Shown: in pieces, positions 55,986-64,000 of the stretch | How the letters are laid out: each line of letters opens with the position of its first letter | Numbering within the stretch: position 1 is the first letter of the stretch | DNA from: Serratia surfactantfaciens | GTDB lineage: Bacteria; Pseudomonadota; Gammaproteobacteria; Enterobacterales; Enterobacteriaceae | Assembly (NCBI RefSeq): GCF_001642805.2 | Contig: NZ_CP016948.1 | Coordinates: 2,790,001 to 2,854,000, forward strand | Reading direction: 5' to 3' | DNA: 64,000 bases | The notes under the pieces: generated by a model | Told to the model about the DNA's origin: nothing | The model's database searches: none | The model's input: only the letters and a program-made list of their open reading frames with translations | Position numbers and translations under genes: made by a program

Positions 55986-56600
55986 TTATTTCAGCCTCTT
56001 TATCGTTTTCAATAAAACACCGATAATCGCGTAATCGCTGTAGGACTTCACACTGCTGTCTGAATCTAATGAGATGTTTGTAAACTGCAAGTCGTCATGA
56101 GAAACAAAGACCCTTCTTAAGCATATTGGGTAGTTTTTTAGCTTAACCAGGACGATATCCCCATCACAAAATGGTTCCTGAAGGGAGATGACACAATAGG
56201 TTCCACGATCCCATTCAGGTGACAACGAGTTATTCGTTATCTCCACCACAAACAGCGAATCGTCCGTAATGTCATCCACTTCTGTCGTGTAGGTATCTGA
56301 TGTTGTCATCGCCTGATCCAGGAAACGCTCTATATCGCTGTAGCTAATGAGCGGTAGCGATCTAACGTTGTGATTGGCCTCTCCCGAGACTCGTAAGTCC
56401 TTGTCAGTCAGCTCCCCAACTTTCACGCTGAAAAATTCACCAATTGACGAGAGCGTAGAGATCGTCGGATTCCCGATGCCCTTTCTCAGGTTGTTGATAG
56501 TGGCAATACCGATCCCTGTTTCGATACTCAGTCTGCTGGCGTCAATCCCATGCATGCGCATGAGATAAGTTAGGTTTTCCCCTATCATTTTCAATGACAT
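55986..56600 (-). CDS. XRE-family repressor with S24-like C-terminal domain
   Basis: 204-aa regulator. The helix-turn-helix occupies about residues 5-55 (LTYLMRMHGIDASRLSIETGIGIATINNLRKGIGNPT). The C-terminal part resembles the LexA/CI S24 fold: ITNNSLSPEWDRGTYCVI carries a serine at the usual nucleophile place and CDGDIVLVKLKN follows, but the general-base lysine position reads LRRVF, with Arg. The start at 56600 is preferred (AGAAAG upstream); an ATG at 56639 gives 13 more residues. Together with the 162-aa gene it forms a likely self-regulated operon. Confidence 0.7.
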   Translation of the reverse strand: MSLKMIGENLTYLMRMHGIDASRLSIETGIGIATINNLRKGIGNPTISTLSSIGEFFSVKVGELTDKDLRVSGEANHNVRSLPLISYSDIERFLDQAMTTSDTYTTEVDDITDDSLFVVEITNNSLSPEWDRGTYCVISLQEPFCDGDIVLVKLKNYPICLRRVFVSHDDLQFTNISLDSDSSVKSYSDYAIIGVLLKTIKRLK

Positions 56601-56659
56601 ACCACTTTCTTCTGATATTTTAATGTTGTTTTGTTGCATTATAATGTTTTAAACCTATA

Positions 56660-56676
56660 CTTTAGCGTTGTTAAAG
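56660..56676. promoter_or_regulatory. Candidate operator upstream of the XRE gene
   Basis: CTTTA-N7-TAAAG inverted repeat, 17 bp, about 60 bp from the repressor start in an AT-rich promoter region; likely a site for the XRE regulator itself. Confidence 0.35.
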
Positions 56677-57013
56677 TTAATTTAAAATATTAAACCACTC
56701 CAAGGGACGTGATGACAATGGTACAGGTCGAATTACATGCAAATTAAAAAATAATTATTTGTAATGTAAATCATTTATTAAATAAGCGTTCTTACAGAAG
56801 CAAGATAGGCCACCACAACAATAATTCAAATTCCTTATGTAACCGCTTTATCTAGTCTGCATCCCATACTGCGACGAGCGTTTTGCAAGCGTGACGCCAA
56901 TAACTCACATACCAACGCATCAAACATTAGCAGTGCTGTTAAAACGCAAGAAGCCTCTTCACCGTATTTACGCCACGGCAGACGAGGGAAACACCAAAAA
57001 CGGCGACCAGAAA

Positions 57014-57060
57014 GGTGGCGTCGGGCCTCCAACACCAGGGAGCGCCAGTCCGACGCCACC
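57014..57060. repeat. 11-bp inverted repeat
   Basis: GGTGGCGTCGG (57014-57024) is the perfect reverse complement of CCGACGCCACC (57050-57060), with a smaller CTCC/GGAG pairing inside the 25-nt loop. It should form a stable stem in RNA of either strand; no T tract follows. Confidence 0.6.
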
Positions 57061-57267
57061 ACCTTATGTATTGAATGAGAGAGAAATGCGCTCAGCGGGT
57101 AATGGCGATAATCTTCTGAAGATTCGACAGGCGATTACGGGTGGGGAAAAATGCGGACCATCGGCCTGGCCGGCTCAACGGCAAATTCTGCCGCCCGGCA
57201 TGTAAAGATGAATGCCCATGCAAAATTCCGCATCCCCTCTTGCCAACTCTCACTCCTCAGGCCAAAA

Positions 57268-57287
57268 TACTGTACATTAAATCAGTA
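57268..57287 (+). promoter_or_regulatory. LexA (SOS) box upstream of dinI
   Basis: TACTGTACATTAAATCAGTA has the perfect CTG-N10-CAG core of the LexA operator and full TACTG/CAGTA ends, 14 bp before the dinI start. Confidence 0.9.
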
Positions 57288-57301
57288 TTTACAGGTGGGT
57301 C

Positions 57302-57544
57302 ATGTTTGTAGAATTGGTGTACGACAAACGCAACGTCGCTGGGCTGCCCAACGCCGCCGAGATTATTCGCAGCGAACTGGAGAAACGCGTGCATGCGCTG
57401 TTCCCGGAAGCGGAAGTGCGCGTGAAGCCGATGCAGGCCAACGGCCTGAACTCCGACGCCAGCAAAAGCGATCGCGAAAAGCTGAACCGGATGTTGGAAG
57501 AGATGTTCGAAGAAGCGGATCAGTGGCTGGTCACTGATATTTGA
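57302..57544 (+). CDS. dinI: DinI-like SOS protein
   Basis: 80-aa DinI/ImpC-family protein: MFVELVYDKRNVAGLPNAAE, then EVRVKPMQANGL and an acidic C-terminal helix (EEMFEEADQW) that in E. coli DinI binds RecA and stabilises or inhibits its filaments. The LexA box directly upstream shows SOS control. It faces the tail-fibre genes, a placement common at the tail end of lambda-like prophages, so this is likely a prophage copy rather than the chromosomal dinI. Confidence 0.9.
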   Translation: MFVELVYDKRNVAGLPNAAEIIRSELEKRVHALFPEAEVRVKPMQANGLNSDASKSDREKLNRMLEEMFEEADQWLVTDI

Positions 57545-57630
57545 CGGGCAGTAACGCTATTGACTCCCACTCAGCGGGAAGTTTGCCTGGCGGGAACGGG
57601 CCGCGTGTTTGCCCGAGCCTCTCGGTGATA

Positions 57631-57678
57631 ATGCCGGTGCCGATGCAATAGGCGACCAAAACCCTACTGCACCGGCAT
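57631..57678. terminator. Hairpin between convergent dinI and tail-fibre gene
   Basis: 10-bp perfect arms ATGCCGGTGC (57631-57640) and GCACCGGCAT (57669-57678) with a 28-nt loop and a short T tract on the plus side. Confidence 0.5.
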
Positions 57679-57699
57679 TTTACCTGGTATCCACGTTAT

Positions 57700-59436
57700 T
57701 TATGAAGCCGCGTTGGTTTCCGATGACCCGTCATCGTTTGATACCAGCGCCTCCGGCGGCAACACTTCCACCACTTCACGCACCGGCATGGCGAGGCGCA
57801 GATCGATCCAGCGCCCTTCAGGGATATCCATCGCTTCGCCGGCCACAACCGTCGCGGTATCGATGTCAAAACGACGTTTGCTGATTTTCACCGTAATAAC
57901 ACCGTCGCTGTCGGTGGCGGTTTCCACAAAGCACAGGCGGTTGCCGTTCACGTCCTGCGGTACTTCGATGGTCCAGCCCTCCTTTGCCAACCCCAGCGAA
58001 CCTTTCAGTTGATAAACGCCGGTGGAGATTCGCTCAGCACTTACCCCGTCTGCCTCACCGTTAACCGCTACGCAACCGGCCAGAGCAAAGCCACCTTCCA
58101 GATAATCAGCCTGCATATGCTCAGGCGCAGCAGACAATCTGGCGATCGGTGAGGCTTTCTTGATAAAGCCGTTGGCATCAACGGTAGTGTTTGATGTCCC
58201 CCAAAGGATGTTGCTTTTGACAATGCCAGCCGTTAATCCTGTTCCGTTGCAGGTCATCGTGTTTACATTACCGTTGTTATAATCCACAGCAATAACCGCA
58301 CTCACGTCACCGCACATTAAATGAATCGATGAACCGTCTGGAGGCATACCTATTTTTGAACCACCTCCAACACGAAATATTTCACTACCGTGCCCTCTCA
58401 ATGTTTTCATTAACGTCACTTGAGACTCAACATCGACACCACTAATTCTCGGCCCGCCGGCCCCGCCAAAACCATTAGAAAACGCTTTAGCTACGCTTTC
58501 ATAATCCGGCAACTGCTTTTTATTATCCCAAACAGGGATTTTATACTCGATAAAATCCATTGTTCCTACTGGAGAAACACTCATTTTTTTAAAAGAAACA
58601 TTAACTTTTGCCAATTGACCTGGAGAGCGAGAATCAACAACCATATATGTGGCGGAGGTAACAAATGCGTTCACTAATATATAAATATCAAACGTATTAC
58701 GTGCGCTTTCTATCATTGCTGCACTACCTAATATGGGACGAGTGCCAGTTGTATAGAGCGTAATCGATGCGGCCCCCTTCACGTTTGTGTCAACCGCCCT
58801 ATTTCCATATCTGAATATGAGTCTCTGGCTACATGTCTGATCCGAGTTTCCGTTGTAACCGGACCCACCATTGAAATCAAAAACGACGGTATCTCCATGC
58901 TGATCCGTAACTACTGTACCTAATTGGTACCACCACACCCCCACTCCCTGAGATGGCATAGCATATCGAGTTTTACCCCATAGTGTTGACACAATCCGAT
59001 CGTCAATGCTATTCGCCAACTGATCAACAATCTTTGCTGCATTGTTTTCACTGTTTTTTGCTGCAACAGCCGATTTCGCTGATTTATCTGCTGATAACGC
59101 AGCCTCTGCGCGTAGGCGATCGACGGTTTGCACAATCTCCGGCGTGATATCGCTTTTTCCAGGTCGGCTCAGGAAATCATTGAGCGTGCCGGGCAGGGAA
59201 TCGTTATAAACCTCGATAGCACCCACTCGCTCCGGCTGTGCGCCGTATACAGAGATAATGACCTCGTAAGCGCCCGCCTCTACGGGTAGGGAATATTTAC
59301 CGCTATCATCCGTCACTGATTGTGATTTAGCCAGACTCAGGACCGTTGATGAGGTTCTGACTGCGCGCAGGGTAATGGTTACGCCGGAGCGAGGATCGCC
59401 GTAAGGGCCTTTTAATACGCCGCTGATTAATGTCAT
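57700..59436 (-). CDS. Prophage tail-fibre protein with Stf-type N-terminal domain
   Basis: 578 aa. The N-terminus matches the lambda Stf/prophage tail-fibre N-terminal domain: ISGVLKGPYGDPRSGVTITL, KYSLPVEAGAYEVII, YNDSLPGTLNDFL, then an alpha-helical Ala/Lys/Ser stalk (SADKSAKSAVAAKN). The receptor-side two thirds is unlike Stf; the central part (roughly 58150-59050) is visibly AT-richer than the ends, suggesting exchange of the receptor-binding module. The C-terminus is Glu/Ser rich. Starts 4 bp inside the end of the neighbouring fibre gene (ATGA). Confidence 0.82.
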   Translation of the reverse strand: MTLISGVLKGPYGDPRSGVTITLRAVRTSSTVLSLAKSQSVTDDSGKYSLPVEAGAYEVIISVYGAQPERVGAIEVYNDSLPGTLNDFLSRPGKSDITPEIVQTVDRLRAEAALSADKSAKSAVAAKNSENNAAKIVDQLANSIDDRIVSTLWGKTRYAMPSQGVGVWWYQLGTVVTDQHGDTVVFDFNGGSGYNGNSDQTCSQRLIFRYGNRAVDTNVKGAASITLYTTGTRPILGSAAMIESARNTFDIYILVNAFVTSATYMVVDSRSPGQLAKVNVSFKKMSVSPVGTMDFIEYKIPVWDNKKQLPDYESVAKAFSNGFGGAGGPRISGVDVESQVTLMKTLRGHGSEIFRVGGGSKIGMPPDGSSIHLMCGDVSAVIAVDYNNGNVNTMTCNGTGLTAGIVKSNILWGTSNTTVDANGFIKKASPIARLSAAPEHMQADYLEGGFALAGCVAVNGEADGVSAERISTGVYQLKGSLGLAKEGWTIEVPQDVNGNRLCFVETATDSDGVITVKISKRRFDIDTATVVAGEAMDIPEGRWIDLRLAMPVREVVEVLPPEALVSNDDGSSETNAAS

Positions 59437-60593
59437 TGTACTTTCTCCATAAGTTCTTTGATTAATTCATCCTGGCGATCGATTCTATCCAGAGCCTGAT
59501 TCAGCGCAGCCAGGGCCACATATCCCAGCGTTGAATAATCGACGGATTTTACTCGAGTAACAGTTTCGCCGTTTTGCAATTGTAAAGAACCGCCTTCAGC
59601 AACAACCTGGGGAAGTTTCTTTTCAATTTCTTGTGCGATACCACCAATAAAGGGTTTACCATCTCGCTTGCCAGTATAGAGTTTTAGACCACGAATGAGT
59701 GTTATAGGGTCTTCAATTTCTTCTACTTCAGTTTTAATTCTAAGGTCTGAGCCGGTCACCCAATTTCCGGTTAAGTTATTAAAGTCCCCGTTATTCTGTA
59801 GACGGACCTCATGCCAGACATTGGCGTAATCCTTAAATGAAATCGCACCATAATCAGTTACCCCAATTTCACGACGACAAAACATTTGCATGGCAGTGAC
59901 AACGCCACCTGCAGTTGTCATGACCGATAGTAATGTCGGGCCATCTACAGTTCCGGTAGATCTGGTAAAAGTCTTTTCAGCACGGACATTAGACGATCCC
60001 GTATCACCAGAGTTCAAATGAATGCCATTTCGCCCCATCATGGTATCATCAAATGTCGTTGACTTGCGAAAGCGTGAATATCCACCCACATCAAGATTTG
60101 CCGTTTGTCCTGTCACCACAGAGCCCTGTAAAGACAGTGAACCTTTAATCTCTTGGGCAGTAGCAACCGTCTTATCTAATTTATTATTAAGCGAAGCCGT
60201 AATACTGTTCCAGGCCGGGCCACTATAGGTGCCACCGTCCGGCAGCTTAACGGTAATATTTCCGTTGCCGCTGAAGACCTGCTGCCAGTTCTCCTTATCG
60301 AGGTTCAGCCCGCGCAGGGCTTTCGCCGTTTCGGCGGCCAGTTGGGCGGTGATGGCATTCATCGCATCGCGCGGTACGGCATACCATGCTGCGCCCGCCT
60401 GCGTTGGGCCGTCATAGGCTTTAACCAGTGTTACCTGAGTGGCGTTATCAATCGTTTTTACCGGCAGCGTATAGGTGACGCCACCGACGGTGCTGACAAT
60501 AAAGTCACCGGCTTTCAGTTCGGTATTAAAGGCCGTTCCGGTTCCTTTCACTATAGTTGAATTATTCGTTAGGGTTAGAGTGCCTGCTGGCAT
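59433..60593 (-). CDS. Tail-fibre/spike protein with C-terminal S74 chaperone domain
   Basis: 386 aa. The N-terminus (MPAGTLTLTNNSTIVKGTGTAF) is a beta-rich phage fibre anchor; the middle is receptor-binding-like; the C-terminus (about residues 280-386) is an intramolecular chaperone of peptidase family S74, with the self-cleavage region TGSDLRIKTEVEEI and GGIAQEIEKKLPQVV, followed by a coiled-coil end. The chaperone trimerises the fibre and then cuts itself off before the Ser of SDLRIK. Overlaps the next fibre gene by 4 bp. Confidence 0.85.
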   Translation of the reverse strand: MPAGTLTLTNNSTIVKGTGTAFNTELKAGDFIVSTVGGVTYTLPVKTIDNATQVTLVKAYDGPTQAGAAWYAVPRDAMNAITAQLAAETAKALRGLNLDKENWQQVFSGNGNITVKLPDGGTYSGPAWNSITASLNNKLDKTVATAQEIKGSLSLQGSVVTGQTANLDVGGYSRFRKSTTFDDTMMGRNGIHLNSGDTGSSNVRAEKTFTRSTGTVDGPTLLSVMTTAGGVVTAMQMFCRREIGVTDYGAISFKDYANVWHEVRLQNNGDFNNLTGNWVTGSDLRIKTEVEEIEDPITLIRGLKLYTGKRDGKPFIGGIAQEIEKKLPQVVAEGGSLQLQNGETVTRVKSVDYSTLGYVALAALNQALDRIDRQDELIKELMEKVQ

Positions 60594-60718
60594 AATACTC
60601 TCCTGAGTTTTGATAATAAAAATAAGAAGGTATCAGGATTACGTTCTTGTCTAGCAAGGTTTATACTTATACCAACCAATGTGATATTTTCTACGAATGC
60701 CTATTTTATTTTCTTGAC

Positions 60719-61351
60719 TTATCTATTTATAAATGTAGCAATGGGAAACTTCAAATAGCCTCGTCCAGAAAATCTCTCCGAATATGTCTGAGTCCGATAT
60801 TTTAGCCACGTCAGTTGAAGTTCCATCCCAGTCCATCGGACTAAAATACCTGCATTTTGTGCAGAAATCTCGCTTTCAAATGAGTCAGCTGGCATACAAT
60901 TGATTGGAAACCACGGGCTAAAACTAGATGGTAATGACTGTATCCCTTTGTCTACTGCACTAGTTACTTCAACTATGCTCCGTACTCGTGGCATATCACT
61001 AGCTGATTTTGCGGTCCATATAAGCTCAGAGTCAGCGGAGAACACATCTAAATATCCGGACTGCATTGCGATATTATGCGATGTAGCAATAAGCTCAACA
61101 CCTCCCGCCGTGAAGTATTTAGCGCCTGGCCAGCACCAAGCGCCCGGGGATAGCCGAGCCCAATACAGCAACCCAACCGAAAGCTCATTAATAGCTAAGT
61201 AGCTTAATTTATGAAGATCACCAAATATAGTATCCCCCCATAAATCAGGCGGGTAAAATTTTGGCACCTTGTGCTCAGCAACAAGAGTATGTTTATACTC
61301 ACTGTCTATTATCAGTGAGCCATCTGTGTTGTAAATTTGAAAATTAGACAT
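60719..61351 (-). CDS. Phage tail-associated protein, unrecognised (possible DUF6453 type)
   Basis: 210 aa, MSNFQIYNTDGSLIIDSEYK onward, beta-rich with many aromatic residues and no membrane segment. Proteins of this size and start (MSN-Q-YN-DG) sit right after J in many enterobacterial siphophages. AT-rich. Its ATG overlaps the stop of the preceding gene by 1 bp (TAATG). Role unknown, perhaps a tail-tip or fibre accessory. Confidence 0.6.
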   Translation of the reverse strand: MSNFQIYNTDGSLIIDSEYKHTLVAEHKVPKFYPPDLWGDTIFGDLHKLSYLAINELSVGLLYWARLSPGAWCWPGAKYFTAGGVELIATSHNIAMQSGYLDVFSADSELIWTAKSASDMPRVRSIVEVTSAVDKGIQSLPSSFSPWFPINCMPADSFESEISAQNAGILVRWTGMELQLTWLKYRTQTYSERFSGRGYLKFPIATFINR

Positions 61352-61668
61352 TATCGAACCTCATAAATGTAGACAGTATAATATTTATCATATCCGTCCG
61401 TTACAGAGCTTATTAACCACACACCTCCATCTCTTGTGCAGGCTGTAACCCCATCAAATACAATGTCCCCATGAAAAAATGGTCCAGCTCTAACAATAGC
61501 TGCAAAATGCCTATCCGAGGTCACACCTGGGTAACTAATATTAACTGCTGCCTGATTTTTGGGCAGCGTTGCATCAATAGAGGCAAAAAATCTAGTGCTA
61601 CAATCACCCAGATCGACTGTAATGTTTCCATTACTATCCCAGCATTGTAATCCATTACCCATTACCAA
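61351..61668 (-). CDS. Small phage tail-associated protein
   Basis: 105 aa, MVMGNGLQCWDSNGNITVDLGD onward, beta-rich, two-strand repeats ending KYYTVYIYEVR. It overlaps the J stop by 7 bp and the next gene by 1 bp, so the set is translated as one unit. No function recognised; location suggests a tail-tip component. Confidence 0.6.
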   Translation of the reverse strand: MVMGNGLQCWDSNGNITVDLGDCSTRFFASIDATLPKNQAAVNISYPGVTSDRHFAAIVRAGPFFHGDIVFDGVTACTRDGGVWLISSVTDGYDKYYTVYIYEVR

Positions 61669-64000
61669 AGCCCCATTCTGACGCGTAGTACATTATTACT
61701 GTCAAATATCTGAATGAGTGTACTAGTAATCAACATTCTGCCTCCTCCAGCCACGCCATTTATCTCAAAGCTGCCTGTTTTATCTAATCGCCACCCTTGT
61801 GAGCCCACAACATAGTTATTCGACTGGATATAGTTACCAATCTTGGCATTACTGATTGTTCCATCCTGGATAAAGGCATTATTCATAAACACCTGCCCAT
61901 CCACCACAGCAAACGGTGAATACTGATTGCTGTTATTGCCGCTCATCAGCACGAACTGGTTGGCGTTAAAGCCGACGCGGGTGGTGACCGGCCTGCCGTT
62001 TTCCGCCAATACCGCGATCGACATGCCGGCGTTGTAGAAGGTGCCGTTCACCCGCACGCCCGCTTTCAGCGTATGGATGGCCGTGGCGCCGTCGGCGTCT
62101 ACCGTCGCCGTCAGTTTATCTTCCAGCACCGCCGCGACGTCATCAATCTGCGCCTGCACCTGGGTTTTCATCTCAGCCAGTCCGCGATCGACCTCCGCGA
62201 TGGTGGTTTTCACCACCATGATATCGGCGCGCACCGTGCCGTACTGTGCCCACTGGTGTTCCACCGTCGCGTTGTTGGCCAGCGCATTCTGCAAGATAGC
62301 GTCGATGTTGGTGTCGATATCGCCCACCAGCCGCTCGCCGTCTTTCGCGGTCAGGAGATCGTCGCCGATGTTCTCGAGATAATCGCCGGCGTCCGCGTTC
62401 GCCTGCCCAGCGGTCCAGCCTGTCCAGTCGCCCTGATTGCCGGTGCGGTCTTGCAACCGCGCGCGGAACCAAAACTCTTGCCCCGCCTTCAACCCGGTCA
62501 TGGCGTGGGTGTGCAGCGGGTACGGGATATCGGCCAGCAGCATCGCGTTATTCCCGGCCGCGTTGTCCGCATACTGGATTTCGGTTTTCAGCGTATCTTC
62601 GGCGCCGGTAGGGAACGCCCAGTCGAGCTGGATGCCCCACAGCAAAGGCGATGCCTTGAAGCCGACCGGCATCGGCGGCTTACCCTCTTTGCCCTTGAGG
62701 TAGGTTTCCATCGAGGTCGCCCAGATGGACGACACATTGCTGGCGTTGATGGCCCGCACCCGCACCCGATAACGACCGGCGTAAATGCCCGGCACTTCAA
62801 AGCCGAGCGCCGAGGTGCGCGGCACCGCCACCCAGTTACCGTTATCTTTGCGCCATTCCGCCTCATAGGCGATGGCATTTTCAACCGCGCCCCAGTCGGC
62901 GCGCAGGGTGGTAATGGCAATACCCTGGCTCACCGAGGAGTAGCTGTCGATGGTGATGTTTTTCGGCGGTGCCTGCACGCCGGGCGGTATGATGGAAATC
63001 GGGCGATCGTCGATACGCGCGCCGGTATCGATGCGGGCGTACTTATTCGGATCGTGTTCCGCGGCGTTGACGCTATAGGTGTTGTCGCCGTTATCGGCGA
63101 TGCCCACCACACGGTAAAGCTGCACCGCCAGGTCGTCCGCGTCGATGGACCAGGCCGCCTCCGGCGCCGGCGCCTCGCTGTAGGCGGTGGTGACGGTCAC
63201 CACGCATTCATTCACCGCCTGCACGGTGCGCGCCTGCGCTTTACCTGAAGGCAGGTTAACGATAAGACGATCGCCAACTTTAGCGCCCGGCTTTCTGTCC
63301 AGCGTCAGTTTACGGCCGTCCACGCCGCTGAGGCGCCCGCCAATCACCCGCCCGGCCAGCATCTGGTCCGCCACGCCAACGATATGCCCCGGCATGGGGA
63401 TCATACCGTCCAACCCCACGGAGAAACTGACCGTACGATCCTTGCTGTTGGTCAACAGCGCCCAGCGGCCGCGGCGGTTCGCTTCGCTCGGCGTGGTGCA
63501 GCCGATGGCCGTCAGTTCGGTCTGGTTCACGTCGTAGCGGCGTACCAAATCGGTGTCGAATACCGCCTCTATCGCATCGGCGTAATGGTTGCCCGGATCG
63601 GACCAGCTGACCATCGCGGTACTGTAGCGAGTGCGTTCGCTGGCGGACGAGTAGGTAAACTTGCCGTCGATAACGTTGGCGCGGGTGTAAGTAAAGTCCA
63701 TATCGCGCGGCATGTCCGCCAGGGCGACCATTTGGTTTTGCCCCCAATAGGTCATGCCGCGGAAGATGCCGGCCAAATCGCTCAGCACCGTCCAGGCCTC
63801 TTCCCGCGACTGCAGATAAACGTTGCAGGTAAAGCGCGGCTCCATGCCTTCGCCGCCGCGCCCGTCCGGCACCAGCTGATCGCAATACTGCGCGATGCGA
63901 TACAGCTCGGACTCGGAGACCTGGGAAGCGTCGATGCGATCGCCGAGGCCAAAACGCTCGGCCAAAATAATGTCGTAAAACACCCACGCCGGGTTATCGC
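61662..64000 (-). CDS. Host-specificity protein J (tail tip), N-terminus beyond window
   Basis: Central tail-tip protein that binds the host receptor. The frame is open through position 64000 (upstream residues DNPAWVFYDIILAERFGLG), so the start lies outside; about 778 residues are visible. Features in order: the J core (IDASQVSESELYRIAQYCDQ; EEAWTVLSDLAGIFRGMTYW), two fibronectin type III-like modules (around visible residues 345-530), a helical DUF1983-like segment (GTVRADIMVVKTTIAEVDRG), and a C-terminal beta domain ending RVRMGLW. The last 80 or so codons are AT-richer, fitting exchange of the receptor tip. Confidence 0.9.
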   Translation of the reverse strand, partial: DNPAWVFYDIILAERFGLGDRIDASQVSESELYRIAQYCDQLVPDGRGGEGMEPRFTCNVYLQSREEAWTVLSDLAGIFRGMTYWGQNQMVALADMPRDMDFTYTRANVIDGKFTYSSASERTRYSTAMVSWSDPGNHYADAIEAVFDTDLVRRYDVNQTELTAIGCTTPSEANRRGRWALLTNSKDRTVSFSVGLDGMIPMPGHIVGVADQMLAGRVIGGRLSGVDGRKLTLDRKPGAKVGDRLIVNLPSGKAQARTVQAVNECVVTVTTAYSEAPAPEAAWSIDADDLAVQLYRVVGIADNGDNTYSVNAAEHDPNKYARIDTGARIDDRPISIIPPGVQAPPKNITIDSYSSVSQGIAITTLRADWGAVENAIAYEAEWRKDNGNWVAVPRTSALGFEVPGIYAGRYRVRVRAINASNVSSIWATSMETYLKGKEGKPPMPVGFKASPLLWGIQLDWAFPTGAEDTLKTEIQYADNAAGNNAMLLADIPYPLHTHAMTGLKAGQEFWFRARLQDRTGNQGDWTGWTAGQANADAGDYLENIGDDLLTAKDGERLVGDIDTNIDAILQNALANNATVEHQWAQYGTVRADIMVVKTTIAEVDRGLAEMKTQVQAQIDDVAAVLEDKLTATVDADGATAIHTLKAGVRVNGTFYNAGMSIAVLAENGRPVTTRVGFNANQFVLMSGNNSNQYSPFAVVDGQVFMNNAFIQDGTISNAKIGNYIQSNNYVVGSQGWRLDKTGSFEINGVAGGGRMLITSTLIQIFDSNNVLRVRMGLW

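Larger units (their letters stand above)
56640..57267. other. Gene-poor stretch between the XRE operon and dinI
   Basis: About 630 bp. The left third is AT-rich promoter sequence; the right part is GC-rich and can be read as a 104-codon plus-strand frame (56891-57205, with GGVGPPTPGSASPTPPPY) and a 75-codon minus-strand frame (56835-57062). The composition recalls the ash/icd region of enterobacterial prophages, but I would not assign a gene. A strong inverted repeat lies inside it. Confidence 0.4.
57014..64000. mobile_element. End of a lambda-like prophage (extends beyond right edge)
   Basis: Minus-strand block J - two small tail-associated genes - two tail-fibre genes, ended by a convergent SOS-controlled dinI. 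This order matches the late-operon end of lambdoid prophages next to an att site. No integrase or clear att core is visible, and the true edge could lie anywhere from about 53.8 to 57.3 kb. Confidence 0.75.

Noticed and set aside
56835-57205. Overlapping opposite-strand ORFs (75 and 104 codons) before dinI
   Set aside because: They overlap each other across an inverted repeat; resemblance to prophage ash/icd regions was noted but is too weak to call a gene.
1-64000. CRISPR arrays, rRNA genes or insertion sequences
   Set aside because: No spaced short repeats, rRNA sequence or transposase frame was seen; the only tandem repeats are the tRNA-linked 164-bp units.

Overview
The window looks like a chromosome segment of a Serratia species, most likely of the S. 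marcescens group. That assignment is an inference from three things: the GC-rich enterobacterial coding style, the E. coli-like gene order (lysP-yeiE-yeiH-nfo-fruAKB, setB, yeiW, yeiP-yeiQ-yeiR-lpxT-mepS-pdeN-yejABEF-yejG-bcr-rsuA-radD-rplY-yejK-yejL-yejM-proL), and protein sequences close to, but distinct from, the E. coli versions.

Region 1 (1-13.8 kb) holds lysine permease LysP (cut by the window edge), the LysR regulator YeiE, YeiH, endonuclease IV, a DJ-1/PfpI protein, the fructose PTS operon fruBKA with two Cra-type operators, a Nudix hydrolase, and a pentaheme cytochrome/TMAO reductase pair (torYZ type). Region 2 (13.8-40.3 kb) is core genome: sugar efflux (setB), tryptophan uptake (mtr with a TrpR operator), EF-P-like protein (yeiP), hexuronate enzymes (uxuA diverging from yeiQ), a metal GTPase (yeiR), envelope genes (lpxT, mepS, yejM), c-di-GMP phosphodiesterase pdeN, the YejABEF peptide importer, drug efflux (bcr), rRNA and nucleoid genes, radD and rplY.

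Region 3 (40.37-46.4 kb) starts at tRNA-Pro(GGG), which is followed by 2.67 tandem copies of a 164-bp unit beginning inside the last 19 nt of the tRNA, the layout known for the tyrT/rtT repeats. The third copy breaks off at 40864. Beyond it lies an AT-rich microcin island: a 124-aa precursor with a 15-residue double-glycine-type leader and four cysteines, an immunity-like two-TM protein, a CvaB-type peptidase/ABC exporter, a CvaA-type adaptor, then a second near-identical leader on a broken short peptide with its own immunity-like protein. This is the best candidate for an undescribed system.

Region 4 (46.4-53.8 kb) is a complete tetrathionate respiration locus: ttrA-ttrC-ttrB on the minus strand and the two-component pair ttrS-ttrR on the plus strand, with an FNR-like site between. 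Region 5 (53.8-57.3 kb) is a low-GC accessory cluster: a YhhQ/VUT-family transporter, a metallophosphoesterase, an XRE regulator with an S24-like tail, and an unknown protein. Region 6 (57.3-64 kb) is the end of a lambda-like prophage: SOS-box-controlled dinI facing two tail-fibre genes, two small tail-associated genes and the host-specificity protein J, which runs off the right edge.
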